Positions 23,325 through 34,325 of a DNA stretch of 64,000 nt are shown here, one piece after another. Under the pieces are notes generated by a model, which searched no databases, was not told where the DNA came from, and worked only from the letters and a program-made list of their open reading frames with translations. Positions within the stretch are counted from its first letter, which is position 1. Each line of letters begins with the position of its first letter. The stretch is from Blastomyces gilchristii SLH14081 (lineage: Eukaryota > Ascomycota > Eurotiomycetes > Onygenales > Ajellomycetaceae): positions 263,744-327,743 of the forward strand of contig NW_003101647.1 of NCBI RefSeq assembly GCF_000003855.2, given 5' to 3'. The position numbers and the translations under genes were made by a program.

Positions 23325-25142
23325 ATGGTCCATGATCCTCCTCACCTTTCCATCCATCCCTCTCTTTCCCCTCGCGCTTTACCAGATATGTCAATCCCCT
23401 CTCTCGGCACCGTGGATATCAACCATGTTTCCTACGACGCGGCTACGAATAGCCTGACATGGACAATGACGGGGGCGGCGGCCGGGGATGAGGAGGGTAG
23501 GACGAGGACGCATCATGTCGTTAAGGGAGAGCGAATCGTTGCTGTCGTCCCGTGCGCTGAGGGTGAGGAGGGGCTTATGTCGTATATATGGCTGGAGGAC
23601 TCGGACTCGGACTCGGACTCGGACTCGGACTCTGATCGGCCTGGAATACTACGTGATAAGCAGGACCAGTCGGAGCATCCTTATCCTTATCCGTATGAAC
23701 TGAGACGATTCGAAGCAGCGGGTGAATGTCCCGCAGCGCTCCGGGAGTTCATCGGCGGCGGTGGCAGTGGTCCGCAGGCTCGCCCTGATCATTTGTACCC
23801 CGCCAAATCATCACCGGATATCACCACCACCGCCCCCGAATCCACAGACCCCAATAACCTCCATATAATCATCTCCACCCTCTCCGGCACCCACCAGGCC
23901 AGCGCCTTCTACACAGCCCTCCTCAAACCCCTCCTCGCAACCCTCCACCTCCACGAACACACCGACTACACCCCGCACCCCACCACCTCCCCACACACAA
24001 TCACCCATCTCACCCAGACCATCTTCCGCCCGCGCGCCCGCCGCGGCATCGCGCAGACCATCATCCTCCTGGCCGGCGATGGCGGGCTGGTAGAGGTCAT
24101 CAAGAGCCTAACGGCCGTGTCTGCCGCTGAAGCCGCGGGGCCGGGCACCGCGCCAGTCTTCGTGCCGCCCGTCGTGGCGCTGGTGCCGATGGGGACGGGG
24201 AATGCGATGGCGCATTCTGCGGGGGTTATTGGGCCCGGGCGGGATGAGACGGTGGGGCTGCGCGGGGTGGTGGGTGGGGTGGCGAGGCCGTTGCCGGTGT
24301 TTGCGGCGAGGGTGTCTGCGGGTGCGGAGTATGTGACGGATCAGGGGAGGGGGAGGGAGGGTGTTTTTGTGCCTTCTTCTTCTTCTTCTTCTTCTTCTTC
24401 TTCTTCTTCTTCTTCTTCTTCTTCTTCTTCTACTAGTCATGATGATCATGATGATGGTGGCCGTGGTGGCCGTGGCGGTGGTGGTGGTGGGGAGGCGGAA
24501 CTTTATGGTGCCGTTGTGCTTAGCTGGGGCATGCATGCGTCTCTCGTTGCGGATAGCGATACGCCCGAGTACCGCCGTTTTGGGCGGGAGAGGTTCCAGA
24601 TGGCGGCGAAGGAGCTGCTGTTTCCGGCTGGGGGAGGGAAGCCGCATGTCTATCGGGGCCGGATCAGTGTCACGACGACAACTACGGATGCAACTACGGG
24701 AGGGGAAATGCTACGGACGCGCCTGCTTGAGCGGAGCGAGCATATGTATGTACTCGTCACGCTTTGCTCGACGCTGGAAAAGGGGTTTACGATATCGCCC
24801 TCGTCCAGGCCGCTGGATGGGAAGATGTGGTTTGTGCATTTTGGGCCCATGGAGGCCGGGACTGTGATGGAGGTTATGCAATTGGCGTACGATGGGGGTA
24901 GGCATGTGGTGGACAAGGGCGATGTGGTTGGGTATGAGGAGGTTGAGGCTGTTAGGATTGAGTTTTGTGAGGGGGAGGTGGAGGAGAGGTGGAGGCGGAT
25001 TTGTATTGATGGGATGATTGTGGTTGTGGAGGATGGGGGGTGGGTGGAAGTCAGGAAGGCGAAGAGGGAGGTCATGAGGTTGGTTGTGCCCGCGGGAAGA
25101 GGGTTGGGTGGTGATAATGGTGAGAGGAGGGACGTTAATTAA
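23325..25142 (+). CDS. Diacylglycerol/sphingosine kinase-like lipid kinase (DAGK catalytic domain)
   Basis: A single exon gives 605 residues; an in-frame Met at 23388 (MSIPSLGTVDINHV) is an equally plausible start. The DAGK catalytic fold is indicated by HIIISTLSGTHQA (strand plus nucleotide loop), then ILLAGDGG at about residues 245-252 and ALVPMGTGNAMAHS at about 284-297. These correspond to the GGDGT and P-x-GTGNxLA motifs of sphingoid-base and diacylglycerol kinases. The first motif is degenerate here (AGDGG for GGDGT). The C-terminal half contains the beta-sandwich typical of the family, with YGAVVLSWGMHASLVADSD (usually F-x-WG). Two inserted tracts are unusual: an Asp-Ser alternation at about residue 91-103 and a run of about 20 Ser at residue 350. 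The substrate cannot be told from sequence; a sphingoid base or diacylglycerol is the family expectation. Confidence 0.75.
   Translation: MVHDPPHLSIHPSLSPRALPDMSIPSLGTVDINHVSYDAATNSLTWTMTGAAAGDEEGRTRTHHVVKGERIVAVVPCAEGEEGLMSYIWLEDSDSDSDSDSDSDRPGILRDKQDQSEHPYPYPYELRRFEAAGECPAALREFIGGGGSGPQARPDHLYPAKSSPDITTTAPESTDPNNLHIIISTLSGTHQASAFYTALLKPLLATLHLHEHTDYTPHPTTSPHTITHLTQTIFRPRARRGIAQTIILLAGDGGLVEVIKSLTAVSAAEAAGPGTAPVFVPPVVALVPMGTGNAMAHSAGVIGPGRDETVGLRGVVGGVARPLPVFAARVSAGAEYVTDQGRGREGVFVPSSSSSSSSSSSSSSSSSSSTSHDDHDDGGRGGRGGGGGGEAELYGAVVLSWGMHASLVADSDTPEYRRFGRERFQMAAKELLFPAGGGKPHVYRGRISVTTTTTDATTGGEMLRTRLLERSEHMYVLVTLCSTLEKGFTISPSSRPLDGKMWFVHFGPMEAGTVMEVMQLAYDGGRHVVDKGDVVGYEEVEAVRIEFCEGEVEERWRRICIDGMIVVVEDGGWVEVRKAKREVMRLVVPAGRGLGGDNGERRDVN
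23596..23632 (+). repeat. (GACTCG)n coding hexanucleotide repeat
   Basis: Six near-perfect GACTCG units encode an alternating Asp-Ser tract in the lipid-kinase gene. The tract is a likely casein kinase 2 type acidic serine region, which is inference. Confidence 0.9.
24373..24430 (+). repeat. (TCT)n coding trinucleotide repeat
   Basis: About 19 TCT/TTC units in frame encode poly-Ser within a loop between the GTGN motif and the beta-sandwich of the lipid kinase. The length is likely to vary between strains. Confidence 0.95.
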
Positions 25143-26251
25143 CAAATGATGATGATATTTTGGTTTGAGGTTAGAGAGTAGTTGGTATAGTTGTAGATCC
25201 TTTATATACACCATCGATATTAACGACGGACATCGAGGAGCCTTGGAACGGAGTTTATATAGGAAATATTTAATTACGCGTTGAACAGCAGCTTTATCCG
25301 GTAAAAGCCCAGCTCCGCAACCGTGAGCACCATTGAAGCATTTGGCTGTTTTGTTCCACTTCAACAAGAGCATGGTCTCGCACACCCATGCATTGCCCCT
25401 GAAATTGACCTGCCCTGCCCATTTATTCTGTAAGAGGAGAGCGGGCTGAAGATGAATACCGAGACTACAGACATGCACCGGAGAATTATACTGGCAGGAT
25501 TTCACCTGTTATCTATTAGCAAAGAATGGCGGTAGAACAAGCAACGGGCGGAGAGCGGAAGAGCGGAAATGTGTATACGGCGGAATGACGGCGGAGAAAC
25601 GGCGGAGGTTTGCTGCAAGGAGAAAAACAAGAACTAACTACGTCATTGTATTGAGATGGATGCGCGGTAATTTACAATAGTTAACTAGTTACGTTACACC
25701 GCCCGAGCGTAATCCGAATACAGGGGCTGGCGGCTTGTCACATGGAAATGGAAGCCCTAATTCCCTAGTTAAGTTAATCGGTAACTAATCGTTGACTTGG
25801 ACGTCGTTTCTTCCTCCTCCTTCATCCTTCTTCATCCTCACTCACTCTAACGCGGGAGAAAAGACGTCGCATGAGCTGCACAATCCTACTCTCATTGTTT
25901 TTAACCCCCTTACAAGTTACGCCCCTGTCCCTGCCAGACGATGTTCCCGGTGGTTGCCCTCGTTCCACCCAGAACAATAATAACTTTGGACCGTCCGGCT
26001 AGTAGTAGTGCTCTATCCCTGCCAACCTCCGACTCTAAAGCATGTGCCGACAACTCTAAACCTGCTTTGGCAACGTCATCTCCGCAGTTTATGAGGTTGT
26101 CGCAACGTTCTCCATGCTTATTACTCCGCGAGTTTACCGGCTCGCCCAGACCCCGAATAACGGCTCGCGATCGCCTTCTTCCTACCACCCAACCTTCCAT
26201 GCGCTGACCGGCTGGGACGTTGAGCCAGCGGATTACAAACGAGCTGCGGAG
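25143..26251. promoter_or_regulatory. Upstream region of the DUF676 lipase gene
   Basis: About 1.1 kb with no convincing gene. An in-frame ATG at 26114 would extend the lipase by 46 residues, but the extension shows no conserved feature. A GCGGA-repeat (GCGGAGAGCGGAAGAGCGGA) lies at 25549-25568. Confidence 0.45.
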
Positions 26252-29200
26252 ATGTTGTTGATGCACCAGGTTGGCAGTGTTCGTGTGGGGGAGGTGGTCC
26301 GGTATGATCTTGGCTGTGTTAAACCAAAAGAATAAAAGAATAATAATAATAAAAATAAAAAAAAATCATCCCATGCTGATGCCGAACAATCAGGTTTACC
26401 CTCACATACACCCCTTCCGCAGATCGCATCCTCCCCACACCCGCGGAACTCTTCGTCAAAGTTAGAAATACCTCTGCAATACCTCTACGCGCCGCATATT
26501 TGCACGGCCCTTACACTCTATATACCTCGTGCTACCCTTCGTCCTTCGATCCAAACCGGAAATATGAGGACCATGAAACCCGCGGCCTTCCGCAATTCGA
26601 ACCAAACTTGAAGGCGGGAGGGGCATTCGACGCGGTGATTCCGGTGCCGGAGAGCGCCTCGCCGTCACCTCTTGCAGCAGATGGGCAGAGTGTGACTTGG
26701 ATAATCGAAATCGCATCGCAGGTGATATTTTCGACCTCAGCGGCTGTAAACTTTGAAGTCCTCGTTGGGAGAGACTTGAAGTCTTTGGAACTCGGAATGG
26801 GGAGCTCGGCGAGCTTGCCCGCTCCTGGTCATGTCCGCGATCTGGCCAGACGTGGCTCAGAGAGCAAACATCAGAATCCCTCAGGCCAAATGAAGGGGGT
26901 ATACTCCACTGCAGTCAACCTCGTTGTTGAAGACACAGCAAGCCTTTGGAGTACGCCGCGATTCCCGTCCTGGAGTGAGAAGGAAGACCTTCGAAAACTG
27001 GAAATGGAACAGACGGAGATTGCTACGGAGCCCCAGAAAGATTCCGAAGCCAGTTCAACCGCGGACGAGGGAAATCGAAAGAAACGGAGGAAAGTACATT
27101 TCGTCGTCCTGACGCATGGGCTCCATAGTAATCTAGGGGCCGACATGTTATATCTTAAAGAGAGTATAGATGCTGCCGCAAGGAAGGCCCGGGAAGATGC
27201 GCGGAAAGAGCGAAATAAGCACAAGAATCTGCAATCCCCCAACCTAGCTGTACCTGGAGAGGGGACCTCTGATATGCCTCCGATAGATAGAACGCGAGAA
27301 GCCTCAGAAGATGATGACGACGATGACGAGCATGTCATTGTTCGAGGATTTCCAGGAAATGCCGTCCGCACCGAAAGAGGCATCCAGTATCTTGGTAAAC
27401 GGCTCGCGAAATATGTGCTACTTATGACTTACCCAGACCAGCCATATCTTCCCATCAAAGAATCCCGCCGCAAATTCCGAGCATTTACTGGCAACAAAGA
27501 TGTAGCCGGTCCCCTTGACCATGCTTCCCATTCTGGGAGTACAGTGTACCGCCCGGAGCCGAAGAAAAAGGATTATGCCTACCAGATCACGAGTATCAGT
27601 TTTATAAGCCACTCACTTGGTGGCCTCGTCCAGACGTATGCAATTGCCTATATTCAAAAACATTCCCCTGAATTTTTTGACCGGATCAAGCCTGTAAATT
27701 TCGTTGCTCTTGCGTCTCCATTTCTCGGACTCAGCAATGAAAACCCGATCTATGTTCGTTTCGCTTTGGATTTTGGACTCGTCGGTCGCACCGGCCAAGA
27801 CCTCGGTCTGTCATGGACTGCCCCCTCCAAAATGCGAAGTGGATGGGGCGCGATGATAGGAGGATTGGGAAATGATTCTCCCAAGTCTAGCCATCAACAG
27901 GATCCCAAGTCAAAGCCACTGCTGAGGATTCTTCCCAGCGGCCCTGCTCACCAGGTGCTCAAGAAATTTCGGAATCGTACCGTGTACTCCAACGTTGTAA
28001 ATGATGGAATTGTTCCACTTCGAACCTCTTGTCTCCTTTTCCTTGATTGGAGGGGCCTAGATCGGGTTGAGAAAGCCCGGCGGGAAAATGGTCTGGTCGG
28101 AACTATGGCGGAATGGGGATGGGCTGAGATTACAGGGGCTAATGTTAACACAAATTCAATTCGAGCAACCAAACGCCCTACAGGTTCCATGCCTACAAAT
28201 TCTGTCAATGGGGACAGCGAAGACGACAAGGTTAAAAATGGAAAGTTGGTCAGCTCACCTAAGAAAGGAGAGAGCGAAGTTCCCAAATCACAGGGAGATA
28301 GCCCAAGAACCCTAAATGGAAGTCTCGAAACTACCCCAGAACTTCCCAAGCCGTCTCAGTTCTTAACTGGAGCGAGCAACACAGAACCATCGCATGGTAC
28401 GAATCCAGTCAAGCCGGCTCCACCTTCCTCACCGAATCCATTCTCCAGTTTCCTTTCCCTGTTTAAAGCACAGGGGAAAAGCAGCCATCAGAGCAAAGGA
28501 GCAAAAATCTATAAACGGATCCAGATTGTCCGGAATGATGAAACAGCTGAAACCCCATGGACAGACGGTCCATCCGACTCACCACGTACTAGGCTCGCTA
28601 GGGGAGATTCCTTTTACCAGGATGAAGGCCACCACGCTCCGCCGAAAACAACAATTCTAGAAGCGGCTGGGGATGTCCTTAAACCTCCTCTGCCATCAAC
28701 AGAGTATATTCTGAACCCTGCAACCCGCGCAAGGACTATCTTCCATGATCGCGTATACCATCCATCCGATATACCCCCGCCCCCTCCAATAAGAAGCCGC
28801 AGCTTTTTCCCAACTTCCAGCACCAGCAACCTTCCCTCACCCACCAGCCCGACGAAAGGTGTACATGACCCACCCAGTAGCCAACCAATCCATACCTCCT
28901 CCGATTCAGTTCTTGGTACGACGAGCGGCATGAAAGTCGAGGAGAAAATCGCCCGCGCCTATCATCGAGACTTATCCTGGCGCAAAGTGCTTGTCCGCCT
29001 CGAACCTGACGCACACAATAATATAATAGTCCGTCGTATGTTTGCAAACGCCTATGGCTGGCCCGTCGTCAAACATCTCGTCGACACACACTTTGCAAAC
29101 ACCATCACCGCAAGGACGGCGGACGAGCTCGAAAGCGGTGCCGAGCGCGCTGTGCTAACAAGCCGCACCCCCTCGGAGTCTGGTAAGGAAGTTCTTGGCC

Positions 29201-29721
29201 AAGCTGATCCACCAGGTCACCCATCAACACCAACTATCGAGAAAGCACAACACGAGAGCCAGCAACTATCCGAATCATCAGAGGCAAAGGACGAACTACA
29301 CCCCATCTCCTCCCAAATTAACCCACCGCGCATAGTGCCATATACCAACACGAACGACGCCACTACAAATAATACCAGCGACGCCCACCGACCCATCAGC
29401 TCCGTCAGCCGCATATCATCCTCCCAATCAAAGACCTCCCATCCAGACTCCTCTCGGTGGACGGATCGGTATTTCGACGACGAGGACGGCGAGGGATATG
29501 ACTCTCAGGACGAAGCGCATTTTACGGGTAGCGGGATTCGTGTAGTTGCTAATGAACAGGTAGCTGCTGATAATGACGATGTTATTGCGGGTAATGGATT
29601 GACCGGGTCTCCGACCACGACGACAGTGACGACGAAGGATGATGCCGAGGCGAAGGGGACGAGTAAGGCGGAGATCACGGCGTTTTTAGCCACTGGGTCG
29701 TCCGGTGGTGTTGGCAATTAA
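26252..29721 (+). CDS. ROG1-type lipase/serine esterase (DUF676)
   Basis: Alpha/beta hydrolase of the DUF676 family; yeast Rog1 is a monoacylglycerol lipase linked to lipid droplets. Exons 26252-26301 and 26394-29721 give 1125 residues. Start MLLMHQVGSVRVGEVVRF was chosen because it runs smoothly into TLTYTPSADRILPTP, an N-terminal beta domain seen in fungal homologs. The hydrolase domain opens VHFVVLTHGLHSNLGADM (oxyanion strand) and has the nucleophile elbow SFISHSLGGLVQTYAIAYI with Ser at about residue 424, then NFVALASPFLGL. The expected catalytic His is probably in the NDGIVPLRTSCLLFLDW region. An acidic Asp/Glu run at about 345 is a loop insertion. Residues after about 620 are low complexity, but a short conserved block (IARAYHRDLSWRKVLVRLEPDAHNN) near residue 905 ends MFANAYGWPVVKHLVDTHF, which looks conserved. 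The elbow has Ser where GxSxG has the first Gly. Confidence 0.85.
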
Positions 29722-30268
29722 TGGTTTAGAATTAGAGTTGAAAATACAGTTACTGTGGAATCATGCATTTAACGTCCGGTAGGTTTTTTGGGGGTTTTTG
29801 GGCTTATTTTTTTGGGGGCGTTCTGGGGTTTATTTGCTGTTTGTGGGTTCCTCGATACCCCAGCTTTTGCTCTTTTCATAAACGTACATGTACATTTTCT
29901 CCCTTACATACTCCGTCATTGTGTTGTGAGGACAGAAACAGAACTTACTTAACTGTGCAGAGATGTGCTAGTTACATTGTTTCTAGCATCTGTGTATAAC
30001 CTAATATTAGCTGGTCCTCTCCAGTTTCCTTTCCATTTTTCCTAGAATCATTTACTTTTTTTGCTCCACTTGCTTTCTCTTCTTCCAAGATTATGTATTG
30101 GGTTTGTCATTTATTATTTAATAAGTTGGTTCCTTGTGATTATGCAGTACATATACAGTACATACTTGCACATACACTGGGCACTATCTATCTTCATGTT
30201 GATGTATTTAATGTAAAACACGCATATTCAACCACCCACTCCAAATCCACATCAAAAAAAAAAAAAAG
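29722..30268. other. Convergent 3' region
   Basis: T-rich intergenic DNA between two converging genes, with an A13 run at about 30254-30267 next to the stop codon of the secreted-protein gene. No gene is supported. Confidence 0.5.
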
Positions 30269-31027
30269 CTACTCCCACTCAACATCCTTTGGATAACTCG
30301 CCCCCAACACCGGAACCCCACAACTATACCTCTTCGTCCGATCCCTCGAAATATTCCTATTTCCCCTCAACACATACCGACACACAAACGGGCCCTCATC
30401 GCACCTCTTCGGAATATAATTATTCTCACAACTCACCGCCGACCGATGATTCTTCGCCAGGTCCGACACGGGGATCTTCATCCAGCGACCCACCGAGGCA
30501 ACCTGCAGTATCGGCTCCGTCAGGCCCTGCCCCTCGCGCCCGTCCCGCATCGTGAAGGTGATGGAGAACTTGCCGATGCGCGGGTCGGTGAAGTACTGGC
30601 GCCCGCCGACGTAGCAGACGTTCCAGATCTTGTATTTGCGCTTGCCGCCATTTTGGCACTCGACGGAGGCGTAGCAGTGGCCGCCGTCGCGGGTGCTGAA
30701 GAAGATTTCGCACATTTCTTTGTTGCGGTGGAAGTCCTGCGCGAGGGAAGTGGGGTTAGATTGTAGATGTTAAAACATGGGAAAAGTACGGTTGTGCAGA
30801 TGGGTGAGGGAGGATTGGTGAGTTGATGGTGAGTTTGTACGGAACGCATATCTCACCCATGACTTGTTGCTCTTGTCGTCAGTGAAGACTCCAATTGCTT
30901 TTAGGATCTCCAGCAGGATATCGGCTTTCCCTCGCGGAGCCAGGGATGGGGAGGGCACTCCGTGTACGTTGATCGCAAGGAGGGTGATGAGGGTGAGAAC
31001 TAACAGCTTGATGGCTTTAAGCGCCAT
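30269..31027 (-). CDS. Small secreted cysteine-rich protein, unknown function
   Basis: Exons 31027-30857 and 30736-30269 give 212 residues, with intron 30737-30856 in phase 0 (TCA TGG|GTGAGA). Residues 1-23 are a clear signal peptide (MALKAIKLLVLTLITLLA, cleavage near VHG). All eight cysteines lie in exon 2, an even number consistent with disulfide pairing: MCEIFF, HCY, VEC, NVCYV, SCENN, RCDEG, VCRY and SCGV. The body is basic with aromatic residues (WNVCYVGGRQYFTDPRIGKFSITF) and no transmembrane segment. I do not recognise the family. It could be an extracellular enzyme, a binding protein or an effector-like protein; nothing in the sequence decides. Confidence 0.75.
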
Positions 31028-32291
31028 TGCTGAGCCCGTGAAGTTTTTGTCGAGAGGGGGCCGGATACAATAATGGGAGAGAGGTATGGATAGTTATCGG
31101 GATTGGTTTATGCCAATAATTTCGTAGACACACTAACCGGTGCTTCTATTTGCACACTGATGCTTCCAGAAAAATCCCAACGGGATATCTGTGTATCTTA
31201 TAGCTGTGACAATTTCACCTCAATTCTCCAACCGGGGCTTGATTCTCCCCAGTTCGAAAAATAAAAAAATAAAAATAAAAACAAATTTCATTCCAGTCGA
31301 CGAAGGGCGGCGGCCTCGACGTGGCAGACGACGCCCAACCGCAAACTACTACAAAAACACCATCGGTCCCTAGCTCAAGCTAATAACCCTGCCCTGAGAG
31401 GCGCGTGTCGTCGCCTGGGTTAAAGTAGCAACATTTATCCTGTTAGTTTCGGCAGCGGCCCGGATTCACCAACTCAATCGGCGAGATTCCTCGAGGGACG
31501 AAGCAGTTTCTAAAAATATCCTCGTTCCGTTCGTCCCTGGAGCCGGGAAGGAAATCGTGGGCGAAACGCTAAGAGCGCAATCATGTAAAGGCTCATAGGC
31601 GATGTACTGCAGCTATTTGACTCAAGCGGCAGGGTTGTGTTGAGTCCTTACATTTTTGGCTGCGTGGATGTTACTTCGCGTCTGGAGCTAGTAGGTTAAA
31701 GCGGGATGGGGCCAGGTTTGTTTGGCTCTGCAGAAAGCACCAAGCATTTCATCCCCAATAACGTCAAGAGTAGTTGCCCCACTGATATATGCATGCCACA
31801 GTAACTATGTGTGTCTGGCCGCCACAGACGTGGATGGACAATCCCGCCCCCACCCCGGCCTGGGAGGGGCTGGCCTTCAGGCTCTTGTATGCAAGATCCG
31901 TATTACTGCAGGTTGAAGACGGAGCTAGGAATGCAGTGTTATTTATAGCACGTGGAAGTCGAAATTCGAATTTTTTCAACACGAACCCCCTAGAACCCCT
32001 AGTTAAGAATTTCGTGCGGTTCTTGTGCGGGACATTGGTGCGGAGATGGTAGGGTATGTTGTATCGTATGGCTTGCGGCGGAACATCGCTAGATAGCCTG
32101 GGTTCGTTGTTCGCTGACAGCACGTGTGTGTCTTGTTCTGATGATGAGGATACGCCTAACCTTGATGGTATGTATGTATGCGAATAGATTCATAAAAATA
32201 ATTTGAGATGAAGACAAGGCGTTCATTTTCCTCATCCATTCAATCAACACAATCAATCATATCCTCGTTTCTCGCGCATGTCATTTTTCCC
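31028..32291. other. Intergenic, no gene seen
   Basis: About 1.26 kb between the secreted-protein start and the stop codon of the Rieske-DUF455 gene. Open frames on both strands at 31764-32123 overlap each other and resemble nothing. The region holds the secreted-protein promoter and a 3' UTR. Confidence 0.45.
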
Positions 32292-33788
32292 TCATGAAAC
32301 CACCGCCACGTTAGGATTACTACTACCACCGCCCTCCTCATACCACCTCCTATCCATGCCCGCCCTCTCCCGATCCTCTACATTAAACGGCCCCTTAAGC
32401 GCCCCCTTGAAATGCCTCCTCACATTCTCCCGAAACACCTGCACCGCATCCGTCCCCTCCTGCTCGCAAATCCACGTCAACCACCGATGCCCCGTGGTAA
32501 CATGCGTGATTTCATCGTTATGAATAATCTCCAACGTCGCCACGCTCTCCGCGTCGCCTGCATTCCGGAACTTCTGGATCGTCATGGGATTGACGTCTAG
32601 CCCGCGCGCCTCGTGCACGAGCGCGATGATGCTGATGCGCGCGCGGATGTCGTGCGCGGTCTCGGTGGCGGAGAGCCAGAGGCCGTGGTGGACGGGGAGC
32701 GCGCCGAAGTGAGAGCCTAGTTGCTCGAGGCGCGCGCGGAGGAGGGAGAAGTGTTTCGCTTCGTCCGCGGCGACTTTGAGGAAGTCGTGGAAGAAGGTGC
32801 GGGGGAGGTGCTTTTGGGGATCTGTGTTTGTTTGGAAGGCGGAGAAGCGCACGCAGATGTCGATGGCGAGATCGATGGCCCAGAGCTCGATGTTGGCGAG
32901 CGCGTGGAGCATGGCGATGCGGCTTTTGAGGTTGCCGCCTCGGCCTGGTTTGCGGGTTTCCCAGGGGTTGACTTCGGATAGGTTCTCTGGGCGGGGCGGC
33001 TGGTCTGGAGGAGCCACGGTTCCCCGCCCTAGGGGCATGGGGGTGGGAGAGGTTTCCTTTTGAGCGAAGAGAGAGAAGAGATGGGTGGTTAGTTCGATTT
33101 TGTGTTCTGGATTGGCTGTGTTTAGGATGTGGACAGCCCAATCGCAGAATGTAGCGTGTTCGTCAAGATAGTGAGGGATACTGTTGGCATCCTCTTCTAC
33201 TTCTTCGCCTTCTTCGACTCCTCCATCCATAGCCTCAGAAGCTGCAGTGGACATATCGATATCAGTATCAATCGTAGCTGCCGTGGCCTCAGGCTGCTTC
33301 TTCTTCTTCCTCTTCTTGCGCTTCTCGCGGTTCTTCAACATGACCTTCTCGCTGACAGGCTCTACCTTGCCCAGCACCACGCCGCTTAAGCTATACTGCA
33401 AGAACACACCCTCATCCGTAATCTCCACCGGAAACGTGCACGTTTTAATCCCAACACTCGACTCCCCCGTCTCCACGTTGAAGTCATACGCATGCCAGGG
33501 ACATGACACCACGTAGGCGGAATCTTCAATATCAACGTGGGATTCTTCCAGCGGACCCCCGGCATGAGGGCATTCTGCCTCCATAGCGTAATACGACCAT
33601 CCATCTGACGTTTCGTTGGCCCTGCGTGTGCATGTGGCTGTGGCTGTGGCTGTGGCCGTGGATGTGAATCCGGATGCGGAGGGCTCAATTGAAGGTAAAC
33701 GGAAGAGCACCAGCCGTTTACCATCCGAAAGATGAATCACATATCGAGCCTGCGTAAAGTCTGAAAGAAAACCTAGTCTGATAGACAT
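32292..33788 (-). CDS. Rieske [2Fe-2S] + DUF455 ferritin-like diiron fusion protein
   Basis: A single exon gives 498 residues with two domains. Residues 1-135 form a Rieske ferredoxin-like domain with both cluster motifs: C73-P-H75 and C96-PW-H99. A Lys/Arg-rich linker (152-164, KNREKRKKRKKKK, possibly a nuclear signal) and an acidic linker follow. Residues 205-470 match DUF455, a ferritin-like four-helix family related to MiaE. I read a complete carboxylate-bridged diiron ligand set: E301, E343-x2-H346, E393 and E426-x2-H429. The likely picture is an oxygen-using diiron enzyme fed electrons by its own Rieske domain; the substrate is unknown, and tRNA modification (as for MiaE) is only one possibility. 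There is no signal peptide or membrane segment. Met1 MSIRLGFLSDF is followed directly by Rieske strands, which supports the start. Confidence 0.82.
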   Translation of the reverse strand: MSIRLGFLSDFTQARYVIHLSDGKRLVLFRLPSIEPSASGFTSTATATATATCTRRANETSDGWSYYAMEAECPHAGGPLEESHVDIEDSAYVVSCPWHAYDFNVETGESSVGIKTCTFPVEITDEGVFLQYSLSGVVLGKVEPVSEKVMLKNREKRKKRKKKKQPEATAATIDTDIDMSTAASEAMDGGVEEGEEVEEDANSIPHYLDEHATFCDWAVHILNTANPEHKIELTTHLFSLFAQKETSPTPMPLGRGTVAPPDQPPRPENLSEVNPWETRKPGRGGNLKSRIAMLHALANIELWAIDLAIDICVRFSAFQTNTDPQKHLPRTFFHDFLKVAADEAKHFSLLRARLEQLGSHFGALPVHHGLWLSATETAHDIRARISIIALVHEARGLDVNPMTIQKFRNAGDAESVATLEIIHNDEITHVTTGHRWLTWICEQEGTDAVQVFRENVRRHFKGALKGPFNVEDRERAGMDRRWYEEGGGSSNPNVAVVS

Positions 33789-34325
33789 GATTGCAGATTG
33801 GCGAGATCATACAATTGTTAGTGTTAATCAGTAAGAACCACTATTGTTATGTACATATATATGACGCCGAGTAGGAATCGGATGTGAGAGCTCGCGGGGC
33901 GGAAAAAGTTGGCGCCTGACTAATCAAATTGCCGCGGTACCTAGATCTTTAGATGGGATATCATATCGCAACCGACGAGTTCTAGCTGCAAAGATATTAG
34001 GGAATGGACATGACTGTGGGATTGTTTTCATGTCACCGCGGGATAGCCGGGGGCGGTACTTTGTGCTCGCCGTCTATGTCTCTTTGTGGAGGAAATTAAA
34101 AAAAGAAAAAGAAAAAAAAAAAAAGGAGGAAAATGCTATTATTTATTAAATATAAATGTACAGAAATGATGATGCAAACGAAAAGACCAATAAGCATTCA
34201 TTCAAAAAGATTTCAATCTACCCCGGATACCCCAGATCTGCCATCCCTTCTCCAATCCCACAAAGCACACGCGTCAGCTCTCCGCCCCCCAGGAGAAACC
34301 GCCGTTCCAAACGCACATTATGCCA
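33789..34325. other. Intergenic: Rieske-DUF455 promoter / RBR 3' side
   Basis: Both flanking genes are on the minus strand. An A-rich tract (about 34097-34122) marks the RBR 3' region. No gene is supported. Confidence 0.5.

Noticed and set aside
24108..24867. Long Arg-rich and Leu-rich frames on both strands
   Set aside because: They come from the (TCT)n repeat and GC-rich kinase exon; the DAGK frame is the conserved one.
26114..26251. 46-residue N-terminal extension of the lipase from an upstream ATG
   Set aside because: In frame, but the segment shows no conservation-like pattern; the MLLMHQ start fits the family better. It cannot be fully excluded without transcripts.
31764..32123. 119-codon minus-strand frame
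   Set aside because: It overlaps an open frame on the other strand, has no recognisable motif and sits in a noncoding-like region.
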